In this document: positions 17,802 through 27,399 of the stretch, piece by piece
How the letters are laid out: each line of letters opens with the position of its first letter
How positions within the stretch are numbered: position 1 is the first letter of the stretch
DNA from: Parascardovia denticolens DSM 10105 = JCM 12538
GTDB lineage: Bacteria; Actinomycetota; Actinomycetes; Actinomycetales; Bifidobacteriaceae
Direction: 5' to 3'
Assembly (NCBI RefSeq): GCF_001042675.1
Contig: NZ_AP012333.1
Location: 1,798,001-1,862,000, forward strand
Length of the DNA: 64,000 nt
The notes under the pieces: generated by a model
What the model saw: the letters and a program-made list of their open reading frames with translations, nothing else
What the model was told of the DNA's origin: nothing
Databases searched by the model: none
Translations under genes and position numbers: made by a program

Positions 17802-19730
17802 CTAAAGCCGATAGACGAAGGCCTCCCACGGGGATAGCTTGCCGATGAGCAGGGAGGCCGTCGTCTCCTCCTCCTTATAAGTGGACAGGAGGATCTGGTC
17901 AGCCCCGGCGTGGCCTCCCAGCAGGGCCCGCGTCTGAGCCGGGACCTTCGCCGGCCGGGAAGAGGCGTTGACGACGACCAGGAGCTTATGCCCTTCGGCC
18001 TCTTTGATTCCCGCCGCCTGCTCCGCGGGCAGGCTGCGAGTGAAAGCGTACACCTGTTCGTCCTCCGGATCCAGCAGGTCCCATTCCCCTGCGGACACCA
18101 GAACGTCACTGTGGCGGAGCTCGATGAGCCGCTGGTAGAAGGAGAAGACGGAATCGGGATCGCGCACCTGGCTGGCCGCATTGATTTGGTCTTTATTGGG
18201 ATTGACGGGGATCCACGGCTCGCGGGGGGCGTATTCAGCGGTGAAACCCGCGTACTTGCCGTCATCCCACTGCATGGGGGTGCGGGAATTGTCCCTGCTC
18301 ATGGCGGCCAAGCCGGCCAGCATCCTCTCGCCGCTGACGACCCCCGCCTGGTCCACCCGCTGATGGTAAAGATTGATGGATTCCAGGTCTCGGTACTGGT
18401 CCAAGCGGGTGAAACCGGCGTTGGTCATGCCCAGTTCCTCCCCCTGGTAAATATAAGGGGTCCCCCGGTGCATATGCATGAGCAAGGCCAGGGCCTTGGC
18501 GGACAGGACCCGCAGCCGGTCGGTGCTGGTATCCCCCCAACGGGAGACGGACCGGGGCTGGTCATGGTTGTCGAAGAATAGGCTGGCCCAGCCGGCCTGG
18601 GCCACAGCCCGCTGGTGACGGCCCAAGGTCTTCTTGAGGTCGGTCAACTTCCAAGGGACCACATCCCACTTGCTTTCCGGGCCATGGTCGATGTCCGTGT
18701 GCTCGAACAGGAACAGCATGTCCAGCTCGTGGTTGGCCGGATTGGTGATGAACTCGTCCCGGACCGGGCTGATTCCAGGGGCCTCGCCTACCGTCATGTA
18801 ACCATGGCGGCCGTCGAAAACCTCGCGGTGCATCTCTTGCAGGAACTCATCCAGCCGAGGGCCGTCCTGACACAGCGGCCCCGGGTTGGAATAACCCTCC
18901 GGGCCGACCGGCCCCGCGGACATGGTGGAGCGGCCGACTCCGGGCAGCTCCCCATCCGCGTCCACATGCTTGGAGATGAGGGTGATCACGTCCATGCGGA
19001 AGCCATCGATCCCCCGGTCCAGCCACCAATTCATCATGGCGTACACGGCCTGCCGCATCCGCGGGTTCTCCCAGTTCAAATCCGGCTGCTTCTTGGAGAA
19101 CTGATGGAAGTAGTATTCGCCCCGCTGGGGGTCATACTCCCAAGCCGAGCCGCCGAAGTAGGACCCCCAACTGTTGGGCTCCGCCCCCGGGGTGCCGGGC
19201 TCATGCCCCTCCTTGGCCGGCCGCCACCAATACCAGTCGGCATGAGGGTCTTGCGGGTCGCGAGAGGCCTGGAACCAGGCGTGTTCGTCGGACGTATGGT
19301 TGACCACCAGGTCCATGACCACTTTCAGCCCCCGTTGATGGGCTTCGGCCAGCAACCGGTCCATATCGGACAGAGTCCCGAACATGGGGTCGATGTCCTG
19401 GTAATCGGAGATGTCATAACCGTTGTCATCCTGGGGGGACTTGTAAACCGGGGAAAGCCAGAGGACATCCACCCCCAGGTCAGCCAGATAATCCAACCGG
19501 GAGGTGATGCCGGGCAGGTCCCCGCAGCCGTCCCCATTGGTGTCCTGGAAGGAGCGGGGGTAGATCTGATAGACCACGGCGTTGGCCCACCAGGGGTTAT
19601 GGTTGCCTTGGGGGGCCGAGGACTCCCCAGAGGCGTCCGAAGATGCCCCGGAAGGCGCGGCCGCGGGAGCCGCCACAGGGGCGTTGGTGCGCACTTGGTC
19701 GGGGACGCGGGGGCGGTTGAAATCTGTCAT
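17802..19730 (-). CDS. GH13 alpha-glucosidase / oligo-1,6-glucosidase
   Basis: Cytosolic glycoside hydrolase of 642 residues acting on short alpha-glucosides such as isomaltose-type sugars or the sucrose part of raffinose breakdown products. Conserved GH13 regions are visible: DLVVNHTSDEH, the nucleophile Asp in DGFRMDVITLISK, the acid/base Glu in TVGEAPG and the transition-state Asp in FFDNHDQPR; QPDLNWENP is typical of the oligo-1,6-glucosidase subfamily. The first 40 residues are an Ala/Ser/Pro-rich extension not found in most relatives. The ATG has AAAGGAG upstream. It is the last gene of the sugar transport cluster, separated from the permeases by 150 bases that contain a hairpin. Confidence 0.93.
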   Translation of the reverse strand: MTDFNRPRVPDQVRTNAPVAAPAAAPSGASSDASGESSAPQGNHNPWWANAVVYQIYPRSFQDTNGDGCGDLPGITSRLDYLADLGVDVLWLSPVYKSPQDDNGYDISDYQDIDPMFGTLSDMDRLLAEAHQRGLKVVMDLVVNHTSDEHAWFQASRDPQDPHADWYWWRPAKEGHEPGTPGAEPNSWGSYFGGSAWEYDPQRGEYYFHQFSKKQPDLNWENPRMRQAVYAMMNWWLDRGIDGFRMDVITLISKHVDADGELPGVGRSTMSAGPVGPEGYSNPGPLCQDGPRLDEFLQEMHREVFDGRHGYMTVGEAPGISPVRDEFITNPANHELDMLFLFEHTDIDHGPESKWDVVPWKLTDLKKTLGRHQRAVAQAGWASLFFDNHDQPRSVSRWGDTSTDRLRVLSAKALALLMHMHRGTPYIYQGEELGMTNAGFTRLDQYRDLESINLYHQRVDQAGVVSGERMLAGLAAMSRDNSRTPMQWDDGKYAGFTAEYAPREPWIPVNPNKDQINAASQVRDPDSVFSFYQRLIELRHSDVLVSAGEWDLLDPEDEQVYAFTRSLPAEQAAGIKEAEGHKLLVVVNASSRPAKVPAQTRALLGGHAGADQILLSTYKEEETTASLLIGKLSPWEAFVYRL

Positions 19731-19786
19731 TTTTTCTCCTTTGAACGTTCTTATCGCTTATCTTCCCATGATAGCGGGAAAGGGAA

Positions 19787-19810
19787 GGGGACGTCCCGAA
19801 GGACGTCCCC
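19787..19810 (-). repeat. Hairpin between sugar permease and GH13 genes (probable terminator or attenuator)
   Basis: GGGGACGTCC, a CGAA loop, then GGACGTCCCC: a 10-bp perfect stem with a stable tetraloop. Read on the minus strand it follows the MalG-type permease gene and is succeeded by a T/C-rich stretch before the GH13 start. It probably reduces transcription from the transporter genes into the glucosidase gene, which may also have its own promoter. Confidence 0.6.
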
Positions 19811-19881
19811 GATGTTCCAAGCCGGACCGGCTTATGCTTATGCTTGGCTTATGTTCAAGCCGGACATACGCTTTGCTCGCC

Positions 19882-20814
19882 TTACTTGACGGCGCCTCGC
19901 ATGACTCCGGATACGACCCAACGCTGAGCGAAGATGTAAACGATCAGCACCGGGGCCATGGCCATGAGGTAGGAGGCGAAGGCGACCGGGTAGTTGGTGG
20001 CGAACTGGGAGGAGAAGACGTACTGGGAGAGCTGGATGGTGGAGTCCTGCTGGTTGGTCAGGATGATCAAAGGCAACATGAAGTCGTTCCAGACCCAGAG
20101 CACGGTCATGATGGCGATGGTGGCGTTGATGGGGCCCATCAAGGGGAAGATGATGGTCCAGAAGACGCGCCAGGTGGAAGCGCCGTCCATGCGGGCGGCC
20201 TCCTCCAGGGAAATGGGGATGGACCGGATGAAGCCGATCCCGATGAAGAGATTGGTGCCCAGGCCCAGGACCGTGTAAAGGATGATCAGACCCAGCTGGT
20301 TATCCAGGTGGAGCATGCCCATCTGGCGGGCCAGAGGAAGCATGATTACGGTGAAAGGCACGAACATGGCCGCCACGAAGAAGTAATAGAGGAACTTGAA
20401 GAAAGGACGGTCCATATTACGGGCGATGGCGTAGGCCACGAAGGTGTTGGACAGGAGGGTCAGCACGGTCGCGAAGACGGTGATGATCAGGGTGGTCCAG
20501 GCGGCGCGGGGGTAGTTGACCATGTTCCAGGCCTGGGCGTAGTTGTCCCAGTTCCACTTGGTCGGCAGCTCGAATCCGCCGATGCTGGCGTTGTCCTTCA
20601 AGGAGGACACGATGGCGAAGTAGAGCGGGACCAGGATGGTCAGGGAGAAGATGGCGGCCAGGATGGTCAAAGGCCAGCTGACCCGGTTCTGCTTGGAGAG
20701 CTTGATCTTCTCATGCTCGGCATCGTAGCGCTTGGCGGCGCCCACGTTATGGCCTTGGCGGCCCATGGAGCCGACAGGGCTCTTGCTTGATTTCTTTTCT
20801 GTGACGTCACTCAT
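19882..20814 (-). CDS. Sugar ABC transporter permease, MalG family
   Basis: Inner-membrane subunit of 310 residues with six predicted helices after a hydrophilic N-terminal stretch of about 50. The cytosolic EAA loop that contacts the ATPase is visible: SLEEAARMDGASTWRVFWTIIFPLMGP. It pairs with the upstream MalF-type permease, whose TGA overlaps this ATG by one base (TGATG), a sign of coupled synthesis. The cluster has no ATPase gene; in bifidobacteria such importers are commonly energised by a shared MsmK-type ATPase encoded elsewhere. Confidence 0.94.
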   Translation of the reverse strand: MSDVTEKKSSKSPVGSMGRQGHNVGAAKRYDAEHEKIKLSKQNRVSWPLTILAAIFSLTILVPLYFAIVSSLKDNASIGGFELPTKWNWDNYAQAWNMVNYPRAAWTTLIITVFATVLTLLSNTFVAYAIARNMDRPFFKFLYYFFVAAMFVPFTVIMLPLARQMGMLHLDNQLGLIILYTVLGLGTNLFIGIGFIRSIPISLEEAARMDGASTWRVFWTIIFPLMGPINATIAIMTVLWVWNDFMLPLIILTNQQDSTIQLSQYVFSSQFATNYPVAFASYLMAMAPVLIVYIFAQRWVVSGVMRGAVK

Positions 20815-21731
20815 CAGATCTGCTCCCTCTTAGAGAAGAACTTCAATTGGATGAAGGCGATGATGGCCAGGAGGATGAAGTAGATGACTGCATCCGCAGT
20901 CTGGTAGGCGTACTCACCGCCGGTAAGACCGTTGTTGTAGATCAGGTAGGAGACCGTCTCGGTGGCCGAATCAGGGCCGCCGCCGGTCAAAGCGACAATC
21001 TGGTCGAAGGCCCCCAGAGTGTTCTTCAGGGAGAGGACGGCGTTGATGGTCACGAAAGGTCCCAACAAGGGGAAGGTGATCTGCCAGAAGCCCTGCCAGG
21101 CGTTGGCCCCGTCGATCTCGGCGGCCTCGTAGACCTCCTGGTCGATGGTCTGCAGACCGGCTAAATAGAGCAGGGTGTTGTAAGCCACGGACTGCCAGAC
21201 TGTCAGGAAGACGATGGGGACCCAGGCCAGGTGGGCGTTGGTGATCATGGACTCGCTCAGCCATCCGATGTGCAAGGCCTGACCCAAGGCGGGCAGGGGA
21301 ACCATGAAGATGTACTTGAAGACGTAGCCGATGACCAAAACGGCCAGGGTGTAAGGGATGAAGAAGATGGCCCGGAAGCCGTTCTTGAAGGCGATGCGGG
21401 AGTTGAGCAAGACCGCCAGGAACATGGCGATCAGGTTGATCAGGATCGAGCAGACGACGGCGATGAAGATGGAGAATCCATAAGCATGCCAGACGCGGCT
21501 GTCCTGGAAAAGCGCCCCGTAGTTCTTGAAACCGATCCACTTATAGGAGCCGAAGCCTTGGGAATTAGTGAAGGAGTAAAGGACGCCCTGCACGAAGGGC
21601 AGGTAAAGGAAAAAGGCGAAGATAATCGCCGCAGGGACCGTCATCCAGTAATAGGTGCGGTCGAACTTGAGTTTCTTCGGCGCGCTGGAGGCCTGGGAGA
21701 CCCGGCGCGGGGACGATGTGGCGGATGTCAT
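20814..21731 (-). CDS. Sugar ABC transporter permease, MalF family
   Basis: Inner-membrane subunit of 305 residues with six helices. It opens with a basic N-terminus followed by the helix at about 29-50 and carries the EAA loop YEAAEIDGANAWQGFWQITF. It starts 12 bases after the solute-binding protein gene and overlaps the next permease gene by one base. Together with the binding protein it forms a CUT1-type importer for oligosaccharides; the nearby alpha-galactosidase suggests raffinose, melibiose or related sugars. Confidence 0.94.
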   Translation of the reverse strand: MTSATSSPRRVSQASSAPKKLKFDRTYYWMTVPAAIIFAFFLYLPFVQGVLYSFTNSQGFGSYKWIGFKNYGALFQDSRVWHAYGFSIFIAVVCSILINLIAMFLAVLLNSRIAFKNGFRAIFFIPYTLAVLVIGYVFKYIFMVPLPALGQALHIGWLSESMITNAHLAWVPIVFLTVWQSVAYNTLLYLAGLQTIDQEVYEAAEIDGANAWQGFWQITFPLLGPFVTINAVLSLKNTLGAFDQIVALTGGGPDSATETVSYLIYNNGLTGGEYAYQTADAVIYFILLAIIAFIQLKFFSKREQI

Positions 21732-21742
21732 TCTTATATCTC

Positions 21743-23023
21743 CTACTCGAAGTTCCTGACTTGCACCTTATCCCATTCAGTCTGCATGGAATCGGTGAAC
21801 CGCTTGGTGTTGCCCGTGGAGACTAGGGTCTGCAGGAAGCCGGCTAGGTTGATGGATGAAGGAATCGAGTGATCGCAGAAGTCCACGATGCGACCGGACT
21901 TGAAGAAGGGCAGGACGGAGGCGATCTCCCTGCCGCCGGCCTCGGTGTTCTTCAGGGGGGTGAAGGCGTATTGGGCCTTGGCGTATTCGGCCACGTTCTT
22001 CTCGTTCAGGAGGAACTCGATGAACATGCGGGCTTCCTTCTCATGCCTGGTGTTGGCCCCCATGGTGATGAGCACGTCATCGCCGGCGGTCAGCTTCTGG
22101 GCCTTGGCGTCGTTGGTGGCGGGCATGTTGGCGAAGCGCAGGTTGATCTTCTTGTTGACCGAAGTCACTTGCGGGATGGCGTAAGTGCCCAAGGGCAGGA
22201 TGCCGGCCTTGCCTTTGGCGAAGTCCTGGGTGGCCTGCTGATAGGTGATGCCTTTGGTGGGCTGGGCGTAGGTGTAGAGCTGGTACTCTTTCCGGGCGAC
22301 GTCCGTCCAGATCTTGCTGAAGCTGGTCGTGCCCTTCTTCAGGTCCGTGTACTTGCTCAGGGGGACCATGGTCCCGGCCAGGGAGGCCAGGGGGGCCTGA
22401 AGGGTCCAGGTGTCGGCCCAGGAGGCCTCGACCGGGGTGATGCCGGCAGCCTTGAGCTTCTTCAAGGCGGCGAGGAAGGAATCCCAGGTCTGGGGAGGGT
22501 TGGAGGGGTCAAGGCCGGCCTTCTTCCACAGGTCCACGTTGATGATGTAACCGGAGGCGTTGCCCGCGTAAGGAAGGGCGTAAAGCTTCTTCTTGGAGGC
22601 GTCGGTGGTCTGCACCAGGCTGCGGGAGATGTTCAGCATGCCGGGGTTGAGTTTCTTGGTGATGGGGTCGCCTTCCCAATTGTGGTAGACCCCGGAAAAG
22701 GCGAACATGCCATAGGAAATGTCGCCGTTGAGGGTGATGACGTCAGGGACGCGGCCTTTGACCAGGCGGGTGCGCATATCGGTCTGGGCGTTGGCCGTGT
22801 TGTTGATGTTGATTGTGATGTTCGGATGCAGTTTCTCGAATTCACGCGACTTCGCGGTGAACCAGGAAGCGGCCTCCGCCTTAAACTGGAAGAAATCCAA
22901 GGTGACGGTCCGCGAATTGGACGTGCCGCAGGCGGCCAAAGAACCCGCCAGGGCGACAGTCGCGACCAGAGCGACCAGTTTTCCCAGATATTTCTTCACT
23001 GTCAGGGTGCCATTTCTCATCAT
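21743..23023 (-). CDS. Oligosaccharide-binding lipoprotein of ABC transporter (family 1)
   Basis: Lipid-anchored extracellular sugar receptor of about 426 residues. The N-terminus has a basic start, hydrophobic helix and lipobox (SLAACGTSN), and the mature part follows the family 1 binding-protein pattern ([16 protein letters not shown] near the start, a late [15 protein letters not shown] segment). Start: AAAGGAG precedes a double ATG at about 23023, so the longer frame to 23101 was rejected. It heads the importer operon and is divergent from the ROK regulator, the usual arrangement for sugar-induced control. The exact sugar cannot be read from the sequence. Confidence 0.92.
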   Translation of the reverse strand: MMRNGTLTVKKYLGKLVALVATVALAGSLAACGTSNSRTVTLDFFQFKAEAASWFTAKSREFEKLHPNITININNTANAQTDMRTRLVKGRVPDVITLNGDISYGMFAFSGVYHNWEGDPITKKLNPGMLNISRSLVQTTDASKKKLYALPYAGNASGYIINVDLWKKAGLDPSNPPQTWDSFLAALKKLKAAGITPVEASWADTWTLQAPLASLAGTMVPLSKYTDLKKGTTSFSKIWTDVARKEYQLYTYAQPTKGITYQQATQDFAKGKAGILPLGTYAIPQVTSVNKKINLRFANMPATNDAKAQKLTAGDDVLITMGANTRHEKEARMFIEFLLNEKNVAEYAKAQYAFTPLKNTEAGGREIASVLPFFKSGRIVDFCDHSIPSSINLAGFLQTLVSTGNTKRFTDSMQTEWDKVQVRNFE

Positions 23024-23097
23024 GACTCCTTTGAGTGGCTCTCCGGTCCAATCCCCACCGGCTGCCTCACCGGCGGAAGACTCAACCTTTATCCCTT

Positions 23098-23162
23098 CCA
23101 TTATAATTTTTTGTCCTTTATATTCGATTTAGCGGCATGTTTGCTGGCCTAAGAAAGTAAAC
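23098..23162. promoter_or_regulatory. Divergent promoter/operator region between binding protein and ROK regulator
   Basis: A TATAAT box for the minus-strand transporter genes lies at about 23100-23105 (read on the minus strand). An imperfect palindrome GTTTGCT...AGTAAAC spans 23139-23162 (8 of 12 positions symmetric), and a second GTTTTC...GGAAAC half-site pair lies at about 23175-23188 at the very start of the ROK reading frame. Both are reasonable operator candidates for the ROK repressor. Assignments are by eye. Confidence 0.45.
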
Positions 23163-23171
23163 AGTGGTAAT

Positions 23172-24386
23172 TTGGTTTTCGTGGAAACTATTTTCTCCGT
23201 CCGCCGCATCCCTTTATGGTTTAATCGGTCGGAAAACACGCATGCCATCGTTACCGATATCATGAAGCACGGCCCCCTGTCCCGCTCCCAGCTGGCCGTC
23301 ACCCACCGCCTCTCCCAGGGGACCCTGTCCAAGATCACCAACAGTCTCATCGAAGCCGAGATCCTCAGAGAGGAAGGCCCCCGGGAGGAGCCCAGCGGCC
23401 TGAAGAACCCGGCCAACCGGGGCCGGCCCCAGACCGCCTTGAGCATCAATGCCGCAGCCCGCACCTACATCGGGGTCAACGTGCGGACACACGAATGCGT
23501 CCTGGTCCTGACCAACGCCATGTGCCAGGCCCTGGCCCCCCACATCACCCTGCATTACGTGGACAACAGGCCCGACATGGTCACCCAGACCATCGCCGAC
23601 GGGGTGGACCAGATCCTGTACACGGTCAAACGGCAGGGCCTGCCCTTCCCCAGCGCCATCGGGGTGACCGTCGGTGGGCACGTGACCTCGGGCAACACCG
23701 TCACCGCCGCCCCCTTCCTTCAATGGAACGGGGCCGTCAACCTGGCCGACATGATCTCCAAAGCCTGCCAGATACCGACGGCCATCTTCAACGACCTGGA
23801 TTCCCTCCTGATCTACGAATCCTGGTTCGGGGCCGGACGAAACGTGGACCGTTTCGCCATGCTCACCATCGGCCTGGGAATCGGCTACTCCTTGTGCGAG
23901 AACGGGCGGGAAGTCGACTATCCGGACAAAAGCTACGGCCTGGCCAGCCACATCCTGGTGGACCCGGAAGGACCCACCTGTTACGCCGGCCACAAAGGCT
24001 GCTCCCAATGCCTGACCACCACCTCCATGGCCGTCCAATACACCAACCTCATGCGGGAGCCGGAGACCTTCGACAGCTTCAAACGCGACCTGGACGCCGG
24101 CAACCCCATCGCCCAGCAACTGATGAACCTGACCTGCTTCCGGGTGGGGGCCTTCATCGCCACCATAGCCAACCTGGTCATGCCTCAGAAAATCCTGATC
24201 GGGGGAGAATCGGCCCAGCTGACCCTGACCTCCCTGGAATCCATCAGAAACGGTATCGCCCGCTACCGGCACAGCCGGGCGGGGGAAGTGAACTTCGAGA
24301 TCCTGCAGAACGAATGGGAACGCTGGTCCCTGAGCGGGGCCGCCCGGGTGATCTCCCAATCGGTGATCAAACGGCCGGGCGAATGA
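23172..24386 (+). CDS. ROK family transcriptional regulator
   Basis: Cytosolic regulator of about 404 residues. The N-terminal winged helix-turn-helix is seen at about 22-65 (IVTDIMKHGPLSRSQLAVTH, LSQGTLSKITNSLIEAEIL), followed by the ROK sugar-kinase-like domain with AIGVTVGGHV and a zinc-type Cys motif (GHKGCSQCLTT). The classic DxGxTK ATP site is replaced by IGVNVRTHE, as in pure regulators. It is divergent from the importer operon and convergent with alpha-galactosidase, so it probably represses this locus until the sugar is present. The start is uncertain: TTG at 23172 or GTG at 23181, neither with a strong ribosome site. Confidence 0.88.
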   Translation: MVFVETIFSVRRIPLWFNRSENTHAIVTDIMKHGPLSRSQLAVTHRLSQGTLSKITNSLIEAEILREEGPREEPSGLKNPANRGRPQTALSINAAARTYIGVNVRTHECVLVLTNAMCQALAPHITLHYVDNRPDMVTQTIADGVDQILYTVKRQGLPFPSAIGVTVGGHVTSGNTVTAAPFLQWNGAVNLADMISKACQIPTAIFNDLDSLLIYESWFGAGRNVDRFAMLTIGLGIGYSLCENGREVDYPDKSYGLASHILVDPEGPTCYAGHKGCSQCLTTTSMAVQYTNLMREPETFDSFKRDLDAGNPIAQQLMNLTCFRVGAFIATIANLVMPQKILIGGESAQLTLTSLESIRNGIARYRHSRAGEVNFEILQNEWERWSLSGAARVISQSVIKRPGE

Positions 24387-24414
24387 GCCCGGCCAGACGG
24401 CGGAGAAAGCGGCC

Positions 24415-24453
24415 GGCCAGTCAGCCAGGTCAGGCTACCGGCCAGTCAACCAG
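24415..24453. repeat. Short direct repeat between rok and alpha-galactosidase genes
   Basis: GGCCAGTCAGCCAG (24415-24428) and GGCCAGTCAACCAG (24440-24453) are 14-base copies differing at one position, in the 79-base gap between convergent genes. Function unknown; it could be a remnant of a tandem duplication. Confidence 0.5.
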
Positions 24454-24465
24454 ATAAGGCGCCGG

Positions 24466-26778
24466 TCAGACACGTTCGACGGTGAAGATGACGGCCTGGG
24501 CCGGGTAAAGCTGAGGAGGCCGGACCCCGAAATTCATCAAGGACCAGGCATCCAGGACCACGCCCGCGGAAGTCCACCAATACAGAGGGCTCTGGCCGTT
24601 GCCGATGCCGGTCAGGTCTTCGCAGGGCTTGAGGGGACGGATCCGGTAAGAGGCATGGAGGTCCAGGCCGGGCAGACGGACAGGCTGGACCGGGTAATTG
24701 GGGGACGTGGTCACCTGGGTGAAGCGGAAATAGCCGAAGGACTGGTCTTCGGTCATGGCCCCGTCCAATCTGACGGCCTCGTCGTTCACGTCGGAATGGA
24801 ACAAGGACCCCCCTCCCACCTTGACCCGGGCCTTCTTGTACTCGTCGATCCAGGAAGTCAACTCCGCCCGCTGGTGTTTGTCGACCTTGTTGAGGTCCCA
24901 CTCCACCCCCATATGGCCGAAGAAGGACATGGCGGCCCGCATCTGCAAGGAGGCGGAACGCAAAGTGGTATGGGCCGGGGAGGCCCCGATGTGTTCGCCG
25001 ATCATCTCCGGGGCAACCAGAAGGGAGGTGTAAGGCTGGATGCTGGCCCTTTCCACCGGGTCCACGCAGTCGGAGGCCCAGATGCGATCGCAGCGTGAAA
25101 GGATGCCCATATCCACCCGGCCGCCGCCGGAGCTGCAGGATTCGATCTCCAGACCCGGATGCCTCAGCTTCAAGGCGTCGAAGATGGCATAGACCGCTTC
25201 GGTCTGCCGGTGGACGGCCGGGAGCCCCGATTTGCGGGAGACGGCTTCGGTAACCATCTTGTTGTGGTCCCACTTGATGTAGTCGATCCCCACTTCCCCG
25301 ACCAGGGAGTCCATGGCTTTGAAGATGTAAGAGAGCACTTCGTCATTGGTCAGATCGATCGCCTGCTGGAATCGTCCTTCCAGGGCCAGGCGGCTGTGAG
25401 TGGGTCCCAGCATCCAGTCAGGATGCGCCCTGGCCACCTCGGAGTTGGGGTTGACCATCTCCGGCTCGAACCAGAGACCGAACTCCATGCCCAGGCTATG
25501 CACGTAATCGGCCAGAGGCCCCAGGCCCTGAGGCCAGACCTCTCGGGAGACCTGCCAGTCCCCCAGGCCGGAAGTCTCGCTGCGGCGGGAACCGAACCAG
25601 CCGTCATCCACCACGAAACGTTCCACCCCGCATTCCTGGGCATGGTCGGCCAAGGCCTTGAGGGCCTCGAAGGAATGATTGAAATAGACGGCCTCCCAGG
25701 TGTTGAGGATGACCGGGCGGGGCTTGGTCCGCAGGTTGGGGTGCAGCTCGCGTTGCAGGTGATGGAAGCGTTGGGCCACCTGATTGAGGCCACGCCCGTA
25801 AGAGCCGTAGACCCAGGGGGTGGTGTAAGCCCCGTCTTCGTCCAGATCGGCTTCGCCCCCGAAGAGGAATTCGCCTCCGCCAAGCAAGGGCAGGGAGAAA
25901 GGAGTGGAATCCACGGACAGGGTGCTGTTGCCGGACCAGCCCACATGGGCGGACCAGACATCCCCTTCCTCGAAACCGAAACCGGCCGTACCCACGCTCA
26001 TGAGCAAGGTGGCGTCGAAATCGGGTCGGCCCATGACACAATTTTTCTCATACCGGCCTTTGGTCAGCTTCTGCCTTTGGGGGGACCGCTCGCGCAGATG
26101 ATGGCCGGTGGTGGTCATGACTTCGGTGGCCACAGCGGGCAGGGGGAACCCCAGCTCCACCATCTGCACGGACAGGACGGAATCGGAGGCCAGATTCCTG
26201 ACCGTGGCCTTCTGTCTGACCAGGCCGGAATTCAGGACCTGCAGCTCCCAGACAAGCTCCACGCCCTGCTCTTTGTCCTGGCCGACGGCCACCACCCGGG
26301 GGACCAGGCCCTGATGGGGGTAGGTGGGGTTGTTGTCCTGGGCCAGACGGATCCTCTCGTCCGTCATCCCGGTCAGGCGCCGGGCCTGGTCGGACAGGCC
26401 GTCCACGGTCTCCCCTTCCAGGTCGGTGGTGAAACTGACCATCTCGAACTTGCAGAAGAGCTCCACCCCAGCGCGGCGGACCACGAAACGGGAGCGGCCC
26501 GACCAGGCCTCGGCCTGGACCGGCATGATGCTGGGGAAGGGGGTCTTGTCCAAGTTCCCCGAGACCCTCTGGGGGTGCAGGGCGTCATAAAGGTTGACGG
26601 CCGTGTCCGGGTTGGACAGGGGCTCCCCCCAGTGGACCAGATGGGGCAGGTTGTTCTCCCGGGAGACCAGCACCACGCTGATCCCGCCGTTCTCCATATA
26701 GATGGTGTGCAAAGGGGATCCCATGACGGATCGGGAATCATAGGTCTTGACCATGGCTTCATGACGGCAGTTTGTCAT
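24466..26778 (-). CDS. aga: Alpha-galactosidase (GH36)
   Basis: Cytosolic enzyme of 770 residues that removes terminal alpha-galactose from raffinose-family oligosaccharides and melibiose. An N-terminal beta-sandwich (to about 330) precedes the catalytic barrel. The nucleophile Asp is in YIKWDHNKM, and the acid/base Asp is in ASDCVDPVERASIQ; FVVDDGWFGSRR, GLWFEPEMVNPNS and ESCSSGGGRVDMG are strong GH36 markers. The lack of a signal peptide fits uptake of intact sugar by the ABC importer next door. The ATG used has AAGGAAAG nine bases upstream; a second in-frame ATG follows 24 bases later. Monomer or tetramer state not deducible. Confidence 0.96.
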   Translation of the reverse strand: MTNCRHEAMVKTYDSRSVMGSPLHTIYMENGGISVVLVSRENNLPHLVHWGEPLSNPDTAVNLYDALHPQRVSGNLDKTPFPSIMPVQAEAWSGRSRFVVRRAGVELFCKFEMVSFTTDLEGETVDGLSDQARRLTGMTDERIRLAQDNNPTYPHQGLVPRVVAVGQDKEQGVELVWELQVLNSGLVRQKATVRNLASDSVLSVQMVELGFPLPAVATEVMTTTGHHLRERSPQRQKLTKGRYEKNCVMGRPDFDATLLMSVGTAGFGFEEGDVWSAHVGWSGNSTLSVDSTPFSLPLLGGGEFLFGGEADLDEDGAYTTPWVYGSYGRGLNQVAQRFHHLQRELHPNLRTKPRPVILNTWEAVYFNHSFEALKALADHAQECGVERFVVDDGWFGSRRSETSGLGDWQVSREVWPQGLGPLADYVHSLGMEFGLWFEPEMVNPNSEVARAHPDWMLGPTHSRLALEGRFQQAIDLTNDEVLSYIFKAMDSLVGEVGIDYIKWDHNKMVTEAVSRKSGLPAVHRQTEAVYAIFDALKLRHPGLEIESCSSGGGRVDMGILSRCDRIWASDCVDPVERASIQPYTSLLVAPEMIGEHIGASPAHTTLRSASLQMRAAMSFFGHMGVEWDLNKVDKHQRAELTSWIDEYKKARVKVGGGSLFHSDVNDEAVRLDGAMTEDQSFGYFRFTQVTTSPNYPVQPVRLPGLDLHASYRIRPLKPCEDLTGIGNGQSPLYWWTSAGVVLDAWSLMNFGVRPPQLYPAQAVIFTVERV

Positions 26779-26918
26779 CGGGCATCGCTTTCCTTGGTGA
26801 TCGCTTCCGGCCGAGCCGGTGGATTACTTTATTTCAGTTATCTTTTTACCGGGATCCATCACCGGTCCGATGTCTACCAACTATAACCAAAATGAGGAAG
26901 AAAACAGGCTTAGTTTCA

Positions 26919-27395
26919 TCACTCGGGCGTGGCTCTGCGAGCGCGAAAGAAATTCGTCAGCAGGCTCTGGCATTCCGCCTCCCCCACTCCCCCGACGACT
27001 TCGGGCTGGAAGCCGATATGAGGGTCCCGGGGGATGTCCCAGACCGACCCGCAGGCCCCCATCTTCTGATCCCAGGCTCCGAAGACGATGCGGCCCAGAT
27101 GGGCGCTGACCGCGGCCCCGGCGCACATGGGGCAGGGTTCCAGGGTGACCACCAGGGTGCAGCCCTCCAGATTCCAGCTCCCCCAGGCGGCGGCCCCGGC
27201 CTGCATGACTTCGATTTCGGCGTGGGACAAAGGCCCCTTTCCCCTTTGCCGGCCATTGCCGCTTTGGGCCAGGACCTTCCCTTGCGGGTCCACCAGAACG
27301 GCCCCGACTGGGACGTCCCCTGCCAGGCCGGCCGCCCGGGCCTGGGCCTGAGCCAGAGCCATGAAGGGGAACCAGGGGGAAGGGGAGTCGATCAT
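26919..27395 (-). CDS. tadA: tRNA-specific adenosine deaminase
   Basis: Zinc enzyme of 158 residues that converts adenosine 34 to inosine in the tRNA-Arg(ACG) anticodon. The catalytic HAE motif (SHAEIEVMQ) and the zinc-binding PCPMCAGA motif are present with normal spacing. It starts four bases after the XRE regulator gene on the same strand, so the two are probably one transcript. Length and motifs are typical; the gene should be essential. Confidence 0.95.
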   Translation of the reverse strand: MIDSPSPWFPFMALAQAQARAAGLAGDVPVGAVLVDPQGKVLAQSGNGRQRGKGPLSHAEIEVMQAGAAAWGSWNLEGCTLVVTLEPCPMCAGAAVSAHLGRIVFGAWDQKMGACGSVWDIPRDPHIGFQPEVVGGVGEAECQSLLTNFFRARRATPE

Positions 27396-27399
27396 GAGG

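Noticed and set aside
25159-26886. 575-codon plus-strand frame opposite alpha-galactosidase
   Set aside because: Shadow of GH36 gene; no domain or ribosome site.
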